DNA of 64,000 nt from Lutimaribacter saemankumensis (GCF_900100005.1 NZ_FNEB01000004.1:186001-250000); one strand, 5' to 3'. Shown: positions 18,230 through 27,732, counted from the stretch's first letter. Program-made: numbers and translations. The notes: generated by a model from the sequence alone, not told the origin.

Positions 18230-19618
18230 ATGAAATACGTATCCACCCGGGGGCAGGCCCCGGAACTGACCTTTGAAGAGGCGATGCTGACCGGGCTTGC
18301 GCGTGACGGCGGGCTTTATGTGCCGTCCGAGGTTCCGGTGATGGCGTCCGAAGAAATCGCGGCGCTGGCCGGGCTGCCCTACGAGGAAGTGGCATTCCGC
18401 ATCATGCGCCCCTTCATCGGCGACACATTCACCGATGACGAATTCCGCGGTATCATCGCCCGCGCCTATGAGGGGTTCGGCCATGCCGCGCGGGCGCCGC
18501 TTGTGCAGCTCGGATCGGGGCATTTCCTGTTGGAGCTGTTCCATGGCCCCACGCTGGCGTTCAAGGATTTCGCGATGCAGCTGATCGGCCAGCTGTTCCA
18601 GGCCGCGCTGAAACGCTCGGGGCAGCGGGTGACCATCGTGGGCGCGACCAGCGGCGATACCGGATCGGCCGCGATCGAGGCGTTCAAGGGGCTGGATGCG
18701 GTGGATGTCTTCATCCTCTACCCCCATGGCCGCGTCAGCGAAGTGCAGCGCCGCCAGATGACCACGCCTTCCGAAGCAAACGTTCATGCGCTGGCCATCG
18801 ACGGGCATTTCGACGACGCGCAGGCCCGTGTGAAGGACATGTTCAACGATTTCACGTTCCGTGACGGCGTGCAGCTGGCAGGCGTGAATTCGATCAACTG
18901 GGCGCGGGTGCTGGCGCAGGTCGTTTACTACTTTGCCTCGGCCGTCGAACTGGGCGCGCCGCACCGCAAGGTCAGCTTTACCGTGCCCACCGGCAATTTC
19001 GGCGACATATTCGCAGGCTACATCGCCAAGAAGATGGGCCTGCCCATTGACCGGCTGGTGGTCGCGACGAACCAGAACGACATCCTGCACCGCTGCCTCA
19101 GCACGTCCGACTACACGCCCGACGGTGTGATCCCGTCGATCAGCCCGTCGATGGATATTCAGGTCAGCTCGAACTTCGAGCGTGCGCTGTTCGATGCCTA
19201 TGGCCGCGATGGCGGGGCGGTGGCGCAGCTCATGGACGAGTTGAAGGCCGGCGGTTTCAAGGTCAGCCAGGGGGCGTTGCAGGCGCTGCGCGAGCATTTC
19301 GACAGCGGCCGCTGCGACGAGGACGAAACCCGCGCCACGATCAAGCGGCTGCAGGCCACCACCGGCGAATTGCTGTGCCCGCACAGCGCGGTTGGCGTGA
19401 AGGTCGCCGAGGAGCATCTGAAACCTGGTGTGCCGATGATTACGCTGGCCACGGCCCATCCCGCCAAGTTCCCTGCCGCGGTAGAAGAGGCGTCGGGCAT
19501 TCATCCGCCCTTGCCACCGCGCATGGCCGATCTTTATGAACGCGACGAGCGCGTCACGCGCGTGCCGAACGATTTGTCCGCCATCGAAACCCTGATCCGG
19601 GAGCGTATCGCCAAGTGA
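18230..19618 (+). CDS. thrC: Threonine synthase
   Basis: 462 aa, size typical for the long bacterial form. The PLP-binding Lys112 lies in HGPTLAFKDFAM; VGATSGDTGSAAIEAF and VPTGNFGDIFAGY contact the cofactor phosphate. It converts O-phosphohomoserine to threonine. GAGGG before ATG 18230, 6 nt after the SURF1 stop; the stop overlaps the GTG start of the peptidase gene. Confidence 0.96.
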   Translation: MKYVSTRGQAPELTFEEAMLTGLARDGGLYVPSEVPVMASEEIAALAGLPYEEVAFRIMRPFIGDTFTDDEFRGIIARAYEGFGHAARAPLVQLGSGHFLLELFHGPTLAFKDFAMQLIGQLFQAALKRSGQRVTIVGATSGDTGSAAIEAFKGLDAVDVFILYPHGRVSEVQRRQMTTPSEANVHALAIDGHFDDAQARVKDMFNDFTFRDGVQLAGVNSINWARVLAQVVYYFASAVELGAPHRKVSFTVPTGNFGDIFAGYIAKKMGLPIDRLVVATNQNDILHRCLSTSDYTPDGVIPSISPSMDIQVSSNFERALFDAYGRDGGAVAQLMDELKAGGFKVSQGALQALREHFDSGRCDEDETRATIKRLQATTGELLCPHSAVGVKVAEEHLKPGVPMITLATAHPAKFPAAVEEASGIHPPLPPRMADLYERDERVTRVPNDLSAIETLIRERIAK

Positions 19619-20877
19619 GTGTTGAACTGCATACCCTGTCCAACGGTTTTCGCATCGTCACCGAAAGGATGCCGGGCCTGCAATCGGCAGCCATCGGTGT
19701 GTGGGTTCTGACCGGTGCGCGCAACGAACGGCCCGAACAGAACGGCATCGCGCATTTCCTGGAGCACATGGCGTTCAAGGGTACCGAGCGGCGCAGCGCG
19801 CTGGATATCGCCGAGGCGATCGAGGATGTCGGCGGCTATATCAACGCCTATACCTCGCGCGAGGCGACGGCCTATTACGCGCGGGTTCTGGGGCCGGATG
19901 TGCCGCTGGCGCTGGACGTGATCGCAGATATCCTACGCGCTTCGGTTCTCGATCCGCGCGAGATCGAGGTCGAGCGCGGCGTGATCCTGCAGGAGATCGG
20001 GCAGGCGCTGGACACGCCCGACGATGTGATTTTCGACTGGCTGCAGGAACGTGCCTATCCCGATCAGCCGCTGGGCCGGTCGATCCTTGGCCCGGCTGAA
20101 CGCGTCCGGGGCTTTTCCCGCGAGGATCTGCAGGATTTCGTGGCCGAGCATTACGCACCGGGAAACATGGTTCTTTCGGCTGCCGGCGATGTCGATCACT
20201 CCGAAATCGTGCGCCTGGCCGAGCAGGCGTTCGGCGATCTGGCGGCGCGGCCGGCATCCAAGGTTTTGCCGGCGCGGTTCGAGGGCGGCGACCTGCGGGT
20301 GAAGAAGAAGCTGGAGCAGGCCCATCTGGCCCTCGCCTTCGAAGCGCCCGCGGTGACCGATCCGGGCATCTATGCCGCGCAGATCCTGGGATCGGCGCTG
20401 GGGGGCGGCATGTCGAGCCGCCTGTTCCAGGAGATCCGCGAAAAGCGGGGGCTGTGCTACACCATCTTCGCGCAGGCGGGGGCCTATTCCGACAGCGGGA
20501 TGATGACGATCTATGCCGGCACATCCGGTGAACAGCTGGGCGAGTTGACCATGCTGACGCTGGACGAGATGAAGCGGGCCGCGGACGGTCTGACCATGGC
20601 CGAGCTTGAACGTGCCCGCGCCCAGATGAAGGCCGGTCTGCTGATGGGGCTCGAAAGCCCGTCGTCGCGGGCCGAGCGCATGGCGCGGATGATACAGATC
20701 TGGGGCCGGGTGCCCGGGCTGGAGGAAGTGGTGGCCAAGGTCGATGCGGTGACGCTGCCCGATCTGCGTGACATGGCCGGGCGTATGGTGGCCGAGGCGC
20801 GCATGGCCGTCGCGCTTTACGGGCCGGTGTCGAAAGCCCCCGATTGGGACGCGCTGAATGCGCGGCGCGCTGCCTGA
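19615..20877 (+). CDS. M16 family zinc peptidase (processing-peptidase type)
   Basis: 420 aa. The inverted zinc motif HxxEH is His47, Glu50, His51 in HFLEHMAFKGT, with Glu127 in the ILQEIGQ segment as third ligand. Two M16 halves are present, the second (about 185-400) inactive. Related to the mitochondrial processing peptidase beta subunit; cytosolic oligopeptide degradation is likely. The start is GTG 19615, overlapping the thrC TGA (GTGA). The thrC-M16-GNAT order is common in Rhodobacterales. Confidence 0.94.
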   Translation: MSVELHTLSNGFRIVTERMPGLQSAAIGVWVLTGARNERPEQNGIAHFLEHMAFKGTERRSALDIAEAIEDVGGYINAYTSREATAYYARVLGPDVPLALDVIADILRASVLDPREIEVERGVILQEIGQALDTPDDVIFDWLQERAYPDQPLGRSILGPAERVRGFSREDLQDFVAEHYAPGNMVLSAAGDVDHSEIVRLAEQAFGDLAARPASKVLPARFEGGDLRVKKKLEQAHLALAFEAPAVTDPGIYAAQILGSALGGGMSSRLFQEIREKRGLCYTIFAQAGAYSDSGMMTIYAGTSGEQLGELTMLTLDEMKRAADGLTMAELERARAQMKAGLLMGLESPSSRAERMARMIQIWGRVPGLEEVVAKVDAVTLPDLRDMAGRMVAEARMAVALYGPVSKAPDWDALNARRAA

Positions 20878-21461
20878 TGCTGTTCTCGCGCAGGAAGGTT
20901 CGGATCGAAACCGAACGCATGACCCTGCGAGCGCCCCAGCACGGCGACTTCCGCGACTGGACGACCCTGCGCCGCGAAAGCGCCGATTTCCTTGTGCCGT
21001 GGGAGCCGACCTGGGCCGAGGACCACCTCACCCGCAAGGGGTTCACCAATCGTGTCTACTGGGCGCAGCGGTCGATCTCGAACGGATCGGCCGTGCCGCT
21101 TTTCCTGGTGCGCCGGGACGACCAGTTGCTGCTTGGTGCGATCACGCTGGACAATATCCGCCGTGGGCCTGCGCAGGCCGGGACGCTGGGATACTGGATC
21201 GGTGAACCTTATGCACGGCACGGATACATGCGCGAGGCGATCACCGCGATGACGCATCATGCCTTTCACCACATGGGGCTGAGCCGGATCGAGGCCGCCT
21301 GCCTGCCGGAAAACGCGGCGTCCCGGGGCGTGCTGGAAAAATGCGGCTTCAAATACGAGGGCGTGGCGCAGAGCTATCTGCAGATCAACGGGCGCTGGCG
21401 AACCCATGTGCTGTATGCCGCGCTGCGCGCGGACAGGCGCGGACGGACCGGCACGGGCTGA
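20877..21461 (+). CDS. GNAT acetyltransferase, RimJ-like
   Basis: 194 aa. The Gcn5-related fold is supported by LRAPQHGDFRDW at the start, LGYWIGEPYARHGYMREAI (the acetyl-CoA-binding loop) and ACLPENAASRGVLEKCGFKYEG. Closest in type to RimJ, which acetylates the N-terminus of ribosomal protein S5. ATG 20877 overlaps the TGA of the M16 gene (TGATG). The actual substrate is not shown. Confidence 0.9.
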   Translation: MLFSRRKVRIETERMTLRAPQHGDFRDWTTLRRESADFLVPWEPTWAEDHLTRKGFTNRVYWAQRSISNGSAVPLFLVRRDDQLLLGAITLDNIRRGPAQAGTLGYWIGEPYARHGYMREAITAMTHHAFHHMGLSRIEAACLPENAASRGVLEKCGFKYEGVAQSYLQINGRWRTHVLYAALRADRRGRTGTG

Positions 21462-21533
21462 GTTCACGGCTGTTTGATCCTCGCCGGGCCGGGGAATCGC
21501 GCTAACCTTCCTGTGACAACAGGAGGTATGCCG

Positions 21534-22361
21534 ATGATCCGACTTGCCCTTGCCATGTGTCTTGGCCTCAGCGCGACGGCCGCGATGGCGCAGGACCGCC
21601 GCCTGAGCCATTGCATCGCCATCGCCGATGCGGCCCCGGGGATCGAATATCTGCACAAGGCCAGCTTTAGTGAACCGGTGCCGGATTTCTCGGCGCGGAT
21701 CACCTATGTGGCGCATGCCTCGTTCCTGATCCAGACGCCAGGGGGCATCAACGCGGTGACGGATTACACCGGGTTCATCGGCAATGTCGACCTGATCCCG
21801 GATGTCGTGACGATGAACCACGCGCATTCCACGCATTGGACGCCAAGCCCCGATCCTGCGATCCCGCATGTCCTGCCGGGCTGGGGAGAAGAGTTCGGCC
21901 AGGGGATCGAGCACCGCCTCGATCTGGGCGAGATGTATATCCGCAACGTGCCGACCGACATCCGCAGTTACGGCGGGGTCGAGGAAAAGGGGAACTCGAT
22001 CTTCGTCTTCGAGGTCGAGGGGCTTTGCATCGGGCATCTGGGGCACCTGCATCACGAACCGGACGAGGCGCAATATGCGGCGCTTGGACGGCTCGATGTG
22101 GTGATGGCGGCTGTGGATGGCGGCATGACACTGGATCTGCCGACGATGCTGAAGGTTCTGAAGCGGTTGAAATCCTCGGTCGTGATCCCGATGCACTGGT
22201 TCCAGGACCTGTCGCTGCAAGCGTTTCTCGATGGTATGTCGGGGGAGTTCGACATCGTCAACGAAGGGGCGCATTCGCTAACCGTATCGCTGCGGGATCT
22301 GCCGCCGCGCCCGACGGTGGTGGTTCTGCGCCCAAACTACCTGCGCGCGCCCGTGGACTGA
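21534..22361 (+). CDS. Secreted metallo-beta-lactamase-fold hydrolase with an altered metal motif
   Basis: 275 aa with a signal peptide (to AMAQ, residue 20). AGGAGG lies 7 nt before ATG 21534, which rules out the ATG two codons earlier. An MBL fold resembling the UlaG group is indicated by ITYVAHASFLIQTPGG and the C-terminal VVIPMHWF. The metal motif that is normally HxHxDH reads HAHSTH (His96, His98, Thr100, His101), so the usual Asp is Thr. Other His residues (168, 171, 221) are in place. Substrate unknown. Confidence 0.85.
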   Translation: MIRLALAMCLGLSATAAMAQDRRLSHCIAIADAAPGIEYLHKASFSEPVPDFSARITYVAHASFLIQTPGGINAVTDYTGFIGNVDLIPDVVTMNHAHSTHWTPSPDPAIPHVLPGWGEEFGQGIEHRLDLGEMYIRNVPTDIRSYGGVEEKGNSIFVFEVEGLCIGHLGHLHHEPDEAQYAALGRLDVVMAAVDGGMTLDLPTMLKVLKRLKSSVVIPMHWFQDLSLQAFLDGMSGEFDIVNEGAHSLTVSLRDLPPRPTVVVLRPNYLRAPVD

Positions 22362-22371
22362 CCCGGTGCAG

Positions 22372-22445
22372 GCAGGGGGCGCTGCCCCCTCTTGGCGCTT
22401 TGCGCCAATTCACCCCCGGAGGTATTTGAGGCAAGATGAAGAAGG
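22372..22445. repeat. Double-hairpin element with a TATTTG tail, copy 1
   Basis: Two adjacent perfect hairpins (AGGGGGC/GCCCCCT, loop GCT, at 22374-22390; TTGGCGC/GCGCCAA, loop TTT, at 22392-22408) are followed by ACCCCCGGAGGTATTTGAGG and an A/G-rich end. A second element of the same design follows sulP at 29654-29730. It sits right after the MBL gene stop and probably terminates it, but the shared tail suggests a dispersed repeat family. Confidence 0.6.
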
Positions 22446-22500
22446 GGTTGTTGACGCCGTGGCGCTGTGCGTATCTGCCTGCGTCATGCGAGGGATTGCC

Positions 22501-23919
22501 ATGTTGAAGGACGCCGATCAGGATTTCGTCGATCAATTGCGCGCCGTGCTGCCGGAACGCGCCATTCGCACACCCGAGGCGCGCCACCTGGAAGAGCCGC
22601 GCGGTCAGTGGACGGGACAGGCCGCAGCGGTCGTTGCGCCCGGATCGGTGGACGAGGTGTCCGCCGTTCTGCGCGCCTGCAATGACGCGAAGATCGGCGT
22701 CGTGCCCTATGGCGGCGGCACCGGTCTGGTGGGCGGGCAGGTCGCGGGCGAAGGGCCCTTGCCGATCCTGCTGTCGCTCGAACGGATGGCGGCGATCCGC
22801 GCCGTGCACCCCGAAGAAAACGTGATCGAGGTCGAGGCGGGTGCGATCCTGCAGGATGTTCACACGGCGGCCGAAGCGGTCGATCGGCTTTATCCCCTGT
22901 CCATCGCGTCGAAGGGATCGGCGCGGATCGGCGGATTGCTGGGCACGAATGCGGGCGGGGTCAACGTCCTGCGCTATGGCAACGCGCGCGATCTGTGTCT
23001 GGGTGTGGAAGTCGTGCTGGCCGATGGGCGGGTCTGGAACGGGATGAGCCGCCTGCGCAAGGACAACACCGGCTATGATCTGCGTAACCTGATGATCGGC
23101 TCGGAGGGCACGCTGGGCGTGATCACAGCGGCCAGCCTGAAACTTGCCCCGCGTCCGGCGGGCGAAGGCACGGCGCTGATGGTGGTGGACAGCCCCGCCG
23201 CCGCGCTGTCATTGCTGGCGCTGGCGCGTGACAGGATGGGTGAGGGGATCAGCGCCTTCGAGATCATGCACCGGATGGGGCTGGAGTTCCTGACCGAGAA
23301 GCTGCCGGACATCCGCCAGCCGTTCGATACGCCGCCGGAGTGGTTCGTGCTGATCGACGTGGGGCTTGCCGCCGGGCTGGACCCGGCCGAGGCGCTGGAG
23401 GCGCTGTTTGCCGATGCGTTCGACAGGGGGCTGGTCAGCGACGGGATGATCGCGCAATCCGAGACGCAGCGCCACGAATTCTGGGAGGTGCGCGAACAGA
23501 TACCCGAGGCCAACAGGCGCGTCGGGTCGATCTCCAGCCACGATATCAGCCTGCCGATGGGTGCGGTGGCCACGTTCATCGAACAGGGGGGCGCGGCGCT
23601 GGCGCGGCTGGGCGATTTCCGTATCAACTGTTTCGGGCATCTTGGCGACGGCAACCTGCATTACAACGTCTTCCCGCCGAAGGGCCGCGACAAATCTGAG
23701 TTCCACAACCTGCGCGACGACATCAAGACCTGCGTGCATGACCTCGTGGATGCGATGGGGGGATCGGTCAGCGCCGAGCACGGGATCGGCCGGCTGAAGG
23801 TCGGCGATCTGGAGCGTTATGGCCATCCGGTCAAGCTGGAGGTGATGCGCGGGATCAAGGCCCTGCTGGACCCCAACGGTATCCTCAATCCCGGTGCGGT
23901 GCTGCGCGCGGGGGGTTAG
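22501..23919 (+). CDS. FAD-linked oxidase, D-lactate/glycolate dehydrogenase type
   Basis: 472 aa. A PCMH-type FAD-binding domain (about 35-215) has [12 protein letters not shown] and [19 protein letters not shown]; the C-terminal FAD-linked oxidase domain (about 220-470) ends with the conserved [18 protein letters not shown] and [10 protein letters not shown]. Members oxidise D-2-hydroxy acids. GAGGG upstream selects ATG 22501 over earlier in-frame starts. Its stop codon overlaps that of convergent apt by 4 bp. The exact substrate (D-lactate, D-2-hydroxyglutarate, glycolate) is open. Confidence 0.9.
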   Translation: MLKDADQDFVDQLRAVLPERAIRTPEARHLEEPRGQWTGQAAAVVAPGSVDEVSAVLRACNDAKIGVVPYGGGTGLVGGQVAGEGPLPILLSLERMAAIRAVHPEENVIEVEAGAILQDVHTAAEAVDRLYPLSIASKGSARIGGLLGTNAGGVNVLRYGNARDLCLGVEVVLADGRVWNGMSRLRKDNTGYDLRNLMIGSEGTLGVITAASLKLAPRPAGEGTALMVVDSPAAALSLLALARDRMGEGISAFEIMHRMGLEFLTEKLPDIRQPFDTPPEWFVLIDVGLAAGLDPAEALEALFADAFDRGLVSDGMIAQSETQRHEFWEVREQIPEANRRVGSISSHDISLPMGAVATFIEQGGAALARLGDFRINCFGHLGDGNLHYNVFPPKGRDKSEFHNLRDDIKTCVHDLVDAMGGSVSAEHGIGRLKVGDLERYGHPVKLEVMRGIKALLDPNGILNPGAVLRAGG

Positions 23920-24455
23920 AGCCCCTCGAAGTCGCACAGGGCATGGACGTCCATGCCCATCTTTTCCAGCCGTTTGCGGCCGCCAAGCTCGGGCAGGTCG
24001 ACCACGAAGGCGCAGCCGACGATTTCGCCGCCCAGCCGTTCGACCAGCTTGATGCCGGCTTCGGCGGTGCCGCCCGTGGCCAGCAGGTCGTCGACCAGCA
24101 GGACGGTTTCACCGGGGGCGATGGCGTCGTCGTGCACTTCGACGACCGCTTCGCCGTATTCCAGCTGGTATTCCTCGGAGATGACAGCGCCGGGCAGTTT
24201 GCCCTTCTTGCGGATCGGCACGAAGCCGGTGCCAAGCTGATGCGCCACCGCGCCACCCAGGATGAAGCCGCGCGCCTCGAGGCCGACGACCTTGTCGATC
24301 CGCTGTCCGGCATAGGGGTGCAGCATCTGGTCCACGGCCATGCGGAACCCGCGCGGATCGGCGAAAAGCGTGGTCACGTCGCGAAACAGGATGCCCTCAT
24401 GCGGGAAATCCACGATTGTGCGGATGTAATCCTTTACGGTCTTGCGATTGTTCAT
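23916..24455 (-). CDS. apt: Adenine phosphoribosyltransferase
   Basis: 179 aa, standard length. The PRPP-binding motif [14 protein letters not shown] and the [14 protein letters not shown] and [10 protein letters not shown] segments are diagnostic. It makes AMP from adenine and PRPP. Adenine is released by MtnP, encoded 1.7 kb upstream on the same strand, so the two genes form a salvage route for methylthioadenosine. Confidence 0.96.
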   Translation of the reverse strand: MNNRKTVKDYIRTIVDFPHEGILFRDVTTLFADPRGFRMAVDQMLHPYAGQRIDKVVGLEARGFILGGAVAHQLGTGFVPIRKKGKLPGAVISEEYQLEYGEAVVEVHDDAIAPGETVLLVDDLLATGGTAEAGIKLVERLGGEIVGCAFVVDLPELGGRKRLEKMGMDVHALCDFEGL

Positions 24456-24600
24456 GGCTGTCCCCGTTGCGTATTCCGGCGTCCGGTTTGGCCTATCGGC
24501 AGATGCGGTGCAAGAGGCTTGATCCTGCAGACGTCAGGGAACGCTGCGCGGGCCTGTGCCGTGCACGTTTCAGAGTTGCCCGCGCGCCGCGGCGTATTCT

Positions 24601-24834
24601 ATGTATATACAGATCACGGTAGCGGCCTGGGCGGAAACCGAATTGACTGGCAAGGAAGACAAGCGGTCCGCCAGAAAGAGCGGCAAGAAGCGCAAGAAAA
24701 AGGACAGCCAGTTGATACTGAGGCTGGACAAGGAAGAGCGCGACGCCTTCGTCGAGCTGTGCAAGGACATGGACACGTCCGCCGCCCGCGAAATCCGCGG
24801 CTTCATCCGCAAGTTCCTGAAAAAGAACGGCTGA
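24601..24834 (+). CDS. Small basic protein with a ribbon-helix-helix-like C-terminus
   Basis: 77 aa from ATG 24601; a TTG at 24643 would give 63 aa and lies after GGAAACCGAA, so the start is uncertain. A Lys/Arg-rich stretch (RSARKSGKKRKKKD) precedes QLILRLDKEERDAFVELCKD, which looks like a ribbon-helix-helix strand plus helix, then a second helix ending in FLKKNG. It could bind DNA as a dimer. The gene lies between apt and lysE on the opposite strand, ending 4 nt from the lysE stop. No family name assigned. Confidence 0.65.
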   Translation: MYIQITVAAWAETELTGKEDKRSARKSGKKRKKKDSQLILRLDKEERDAFVELCKDMDTSAAREIRGFIRKFLKKNG

Positions 24835-24838
24835 CCGG

Positions 24839-25465
24839 TCAGGCCGCGCGGCGCAGCGTTGCGGTCAGTACCCCCATGCCGATCAGGGCCGCGCCGCCCG
24901 CGCGTGTCATGCCGGTCACGACGCGGGGACGGGCGATGACGCGCCGCAACCGGTCGGCCGCCAGCGCATAGGCCAGCGCGTTCAGCGCGGCAAGGCCGAC
25001 GAAGGTTGCGATCAACACGGAGAATTGCGGCAAGAGCGGTGCCTGCGGGTTCACGAATTGCGGCACGAAGGCAATGAAGAATGCGATGGATTTCGGGTTG
25101 AGCGCGGTCACGACGGCGGCGTGGCGGAACACTTCGGCGGGGCGCACCGTTTCGGTATCCTGCGGGTTCAGCGCCTTGCCTGGCGCGCTGCGCAGCAGGC
25201 GCCAGCCCATCCAGATCAGATAGGCCGCGCCCACCCATTTCAGCACCGTGAACAGCGTGGCCGAGGCCAGCACCAGCGCGCCGAGACCGGCGAGCGATGC
25301 GCTCATCGCGACGAAATCGCCCAACGCCACGCCGGTCGCGCTGGCCACCGCCACCTTGCGCCCCTGGCTCAGCGCATAGCTCAGCACCAGCAGGACGGTT
25401 GGCCCCGGAATGAGAAGCAGTGCGGTCGAGGCGGCGACGAAGGCCAGCCAGATTTCCAGGGACAT
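24839..25465 (-). CDS. LysE/RhtB family amino acid exporter
   Basis: 208 aa with five to six membrane helices. The N-terminal FVAASTALLLIPGPTVLLVLSYAL is the family signature (helix 1 with the PGP motif), followed by a GxxxGD-like loop (ATGVALGDF). These transporters export amino acids or homoserine lactones. ATG 25465 shares one base with the TGA of the DUF2927 gene, so translation is coupled. Substrate unknown. Confidence 0.9.
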   Translation of the reverse strand: MSLEIWLAFVAASTALLLIPGPTVLLVLSYALSQGRKVAVASATGVALGDFVAMSASLAGLGALVLASATLFTVLKWVGAAYLIWMGWRLLRSAPGKALNPQDTETVRPAEVFRHAAVVTALNPKSIAFFIAFVPQFVNPQAPLLPQFSVLIATFVGLAALNALAYALAADRLRRVIARPRVVTGMTRAGGAALIGMGVLTATLRRAA

Positions 25466-26166
25466 CAGTTGCTCTCCTGCGGTGGATAGTGGCGGCGCAG
25501 GGCCATGATGTCCTGCGGACCAAGGGTCTTGGCGGCGTTGCTGTCTTCGGAAAAGACCGAAACCCCGTTATAGGCAGGATTGCGGATATCGGTCATGAAG
25601 CCAAGGGCCTGCGTGATCTCTTCCAGCATGGCGGATTCGTATTGCCGGATCGACAGGTTGGTGGAAAAGGCGATGACGGCGCGGGTTATCTCGCGCCGGT
25701 TCGTCCACCAGACGCGCACCGTCGCGCCACGGATCGTCGCCCCGTCGATCGTATCGAGACCGGTTCCGCTGACCGGGGCACTGCCGTCCGTGTCGAGAAG
25801 ATAGATGCGGATGTCGGCCTGCTCCGGTGTCTCGGTCAGAACCAGGCGCAGGCCGGCGCCGGCGTCATTGAGGTATTGCAGGGCGCGGATCACGGCAGCG
25901 CGGGCGCGTTTCTGCCGTCCGCCCAGATAGGCGCGGTCGATCCGGGCAAAGGCCACGCGCAGCGGGGACGTGGTGTCCCAGTGGATGAAGGGCTTGGAGC
26001 AATCGCCGCCCGGGGCCGCGCCACAGGCGACCACGCGATAGAAATCGTCGTCGCCCAGCACGCCGGACGTGGTGACGTATTCGGTGGCCTGCGCGGGCAG
26101 GGCGGACAGGCCGAATATGGCGGCGAGGCGCCACACGCGATCAGAGAACGCGGCCTGCCACCGCAT
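25465..26166 (-). CDS. DUF2927 periplasmic protein with a decayed metzincin-like motif
   Basis: 233 aa with a signal peptide ending at PAQA (residue 27). The domain shows LEEITQALGF (181-190), where related peptidases would have HExxH; the first Glu-Glu pair replaces the His, so zinc binding is doubtful. Two Cys residues (48, 56) could form a disulfide. Its 5' end overlaps mtnP by 26 nt and its 3' end is coupled to lysE. Function unknown. Confidence 0.8.
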   Translation of the reverse strand: MRWQAAFSDRVWRLAAIFGLSALPAQATEYVTTSGVLGDDDFYRVVACGAAPGGDCSKPFIHWDTTSPLRVAFARIDRAYLGGRQKRARAAVIRALQYLNDAGAGLRLVLTETPEQADIRIYLLDTDGSAPVSGTGLDTIDGATIRGATVRVWWTNRREITRAVIAFSTNLSIRQYESAMLEEITQALGFMTDIRNPAYNGVSVFSEDSNAAKTLGPQDIMALRRHYPPQESN

Positions 26167-27013
26167 CCAGACGCGCCAGAACCGCCGGATCGCGCTTTTC
26201 CGGCGCGGTGATCATCGCGGTGTCCAGCGCCCGGTCGCAGCCATGCGGGCAGGGTGCGCGGCCCGAACCCAGAAGCGCGGGCAGATGGGTGATGGTGCGG
26301 CGCGCCTTGTCGGCGTTGCCGGTCAGGGTGCGGACGATGTCGCTGACCTCGACCGCGTCGTGATCGGGGTGCCAGCAATCGTAATCGGTGACCATCGCGA
26401 CCGAGGCATAGCAAAGCTCGGCCTCGCGGGCGAGTTTCGCCTCGGGCATGTTGGTCATGCCGATCACGTCCGCGCCCCAGTGGTCGCGATACATGTTGGA
26501 TTCGGCCAGGGTGGAAAACTGCGGCCCCTCCATCGCAAGGTAGGTGCCGCCGCGATGAACGGTCGCGCCGCTTTTGTCGGCGGCCTCCGCCACGCTGTCG
26601 GCAAGGGCCGCGCAGGTGGGGTGGGCCAGGCTGACATGGGCCACGCATCCGGGGCCGAAAAACGATTTGTCGCGGGCGAATGTGCGGTCGATGAACTGAT
26701 CCACGATCACGAAATCGCCCGGGGCCATTTCCTCGCGGAAGGAACCGCAGGCCGACATCGAGATCACGTCGGTCGCGCCCAGACGTTTGAGCGCGTCGAT
26801 ATTCGCGCGGTAAGGCACCGAACTTGGGTCAAGCACATGCCCGCGTCCGTGGCGCGGCAGGAAGGCCAGCTTCAACCCTTGCAGCGTGCCGGTCAGGATC
26901 GCGTCGGACGGTTTGCCCCAGGGGGTTTTGACCTCGACCCATTCGACCTGCTCCAGCCCGTCGATTTCGTAAAGGCCCGATCCGCCGATGATGGCGATCA
27001 TCCGTTCCGTCAT
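26141..27013 (-). CDS. mtnP: S-methyl-5'-thioadenosine phosphorylase
   Basis: 290 aa, size normal for the family. IAIIGGSGLYEIDGL at the N-terminus, PRHGRGHVLDPSSVPYRANI and the ISMSACGSFREEMAPGDFVI block contact phosphate and purine; AMEGPQFSTLAESNMYR follows. It splits methylthioadenosine, a by-product of polyamine and homoserine-lactone synthesis, into adenine and methylthioribose-1-phosphate. AAAGGCAG precedes ATG 27013. First gene of an overlapping run with DUF2927 and lysE. Confidence 0.95.
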   Translation of the reverse strand: MTERMIAIIGGSGLYEIDGLEQVEWVEVKTPWGKPSDAILTGTLQGLKLAFLPRHGRGHVLDPSSVPYRANIDALKRLGATDVISMSACGSFREEMAPGDFVIVDQFIDRTFARDKSFFGPGCVAHVSLAHPTCAALADSVAEAADKSGATVHRGGTYLAMEGPQFSTLAESNMYRDHWGADVIGMTNMPEAKLAREAELCYASVAMVTDYDCWHPDHDAVEVSDIVRTLTGNADKARRTITHLPALLGSGRAPCPHGCDRALDTAMITAPEKRDPAVLARLDAVAGRVL

Positions 27014-27081
27014 GCTGTTCTGCCTTTCCCGCTAGCGTCGGGCGCATATTCCGTCCGACGCGGCCCAAGCGCAAGGCCGGG

Positions 27082-27732
27082 TTACGGTGCGCAGGCCAAA
27101 AGCGATGGCACATCGCCATGCTGGATCACGTCGATATGCCGCGCGACGTGATCCGTGGGCCAGTCCCACCAGGCGAGGGCCTCAAGCTTTGCGATCTCTT
27201 CCTCGGTAAAGCGGCGGCGGACCACCTGCGCGGGATTGCCCGCGACGATGGAATAGGCGGGTATCGTGCCGCCCACGACCGCGCCTGCGCCCACGATCAC
27301 GCCATTGCCGATCCGCGCGCCGGGCAGCACGATCGCGTCCATCCCCAGCCACACATCGTGGCCGATCACGGTATCGCGGCTGTCGGGTTGTGCCGGAACG
27401 GCGTTTTGCAGATCGAAGATCTCGAACGGAAAGGTCGAAGGCCCGTGCCGGGCGTGATTGGCCGAGGCGGTGACAAAGCGCACGCCATGCGCGATCTGGC
27501 AGAACCGCCCGATCTCCAGCCGCCCTTCGGAGGTTGGAAAGAGGTAAGGCGCCAGCAGCCCCGCCCAGCCCTGCGGCGTATCGGGCGGGGTGAAGCTCGA
27601 GGCGTAAGTATAAGCGCCAACAGAGATATTCGGCTGGTCGATGGCATTGGCCAGGAACACCGTTCCGGTATGGGGGGTGCCATCGGGCAGGATCACGGGA
27701 TAGAGCGTGTCGGGATCGGGCAGGCGCGGCAT
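27082..27732 (-). CDS. CatB-like hexapeptide-repeat acetyltransferase
   Basis: 216 aa. A left-handed beta-helix is indicated by hexapeptide repeats (IGHDVWLGMDAIVLPGARIG, NGVIVGAGAVVGG). The catalytic His lies in ASANHARHGPSTFPF, matching the NH...STFPF pattern of xenobiotic O-acetyltransferases (CatB, Vat). AAAGGAG selects ATG 27732 although the frame is open further. Members acetylate chloramphenicol or streptogramins, but many chromosomal ones have other, unknown substrates; resistance should not be assumed. Confidence 0.88.
   Translation of the reverse strand: MPRLPDPDTLYPVILPDGTPHTGTVFLANAIDQPNISVGAYTYASSFTPPDTPQGWAGLLAPYLFPTSEGRLEIGRFCQIAHGVRFVTASANHARHGPSTFPFEIFDLQNAVPAQPDSRDTVIGHDVWLGMDAIVLPGARIGNGVIVGAGAVVGGTIPAYSIVAGNPAQVVRRRFTEEEIAKLEALAWWDWPTDHVARHIDVIQHGDVPSLLACAP

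Noticed and set aside
27082-27732. Antibiotic resistance gene (chloramphenicol or streptogramin acetyltransferase)
   Set aside because: The fold and catalytic His fit, but many chromosomal homologues have other substrates and nothing in the context suggests resistance.
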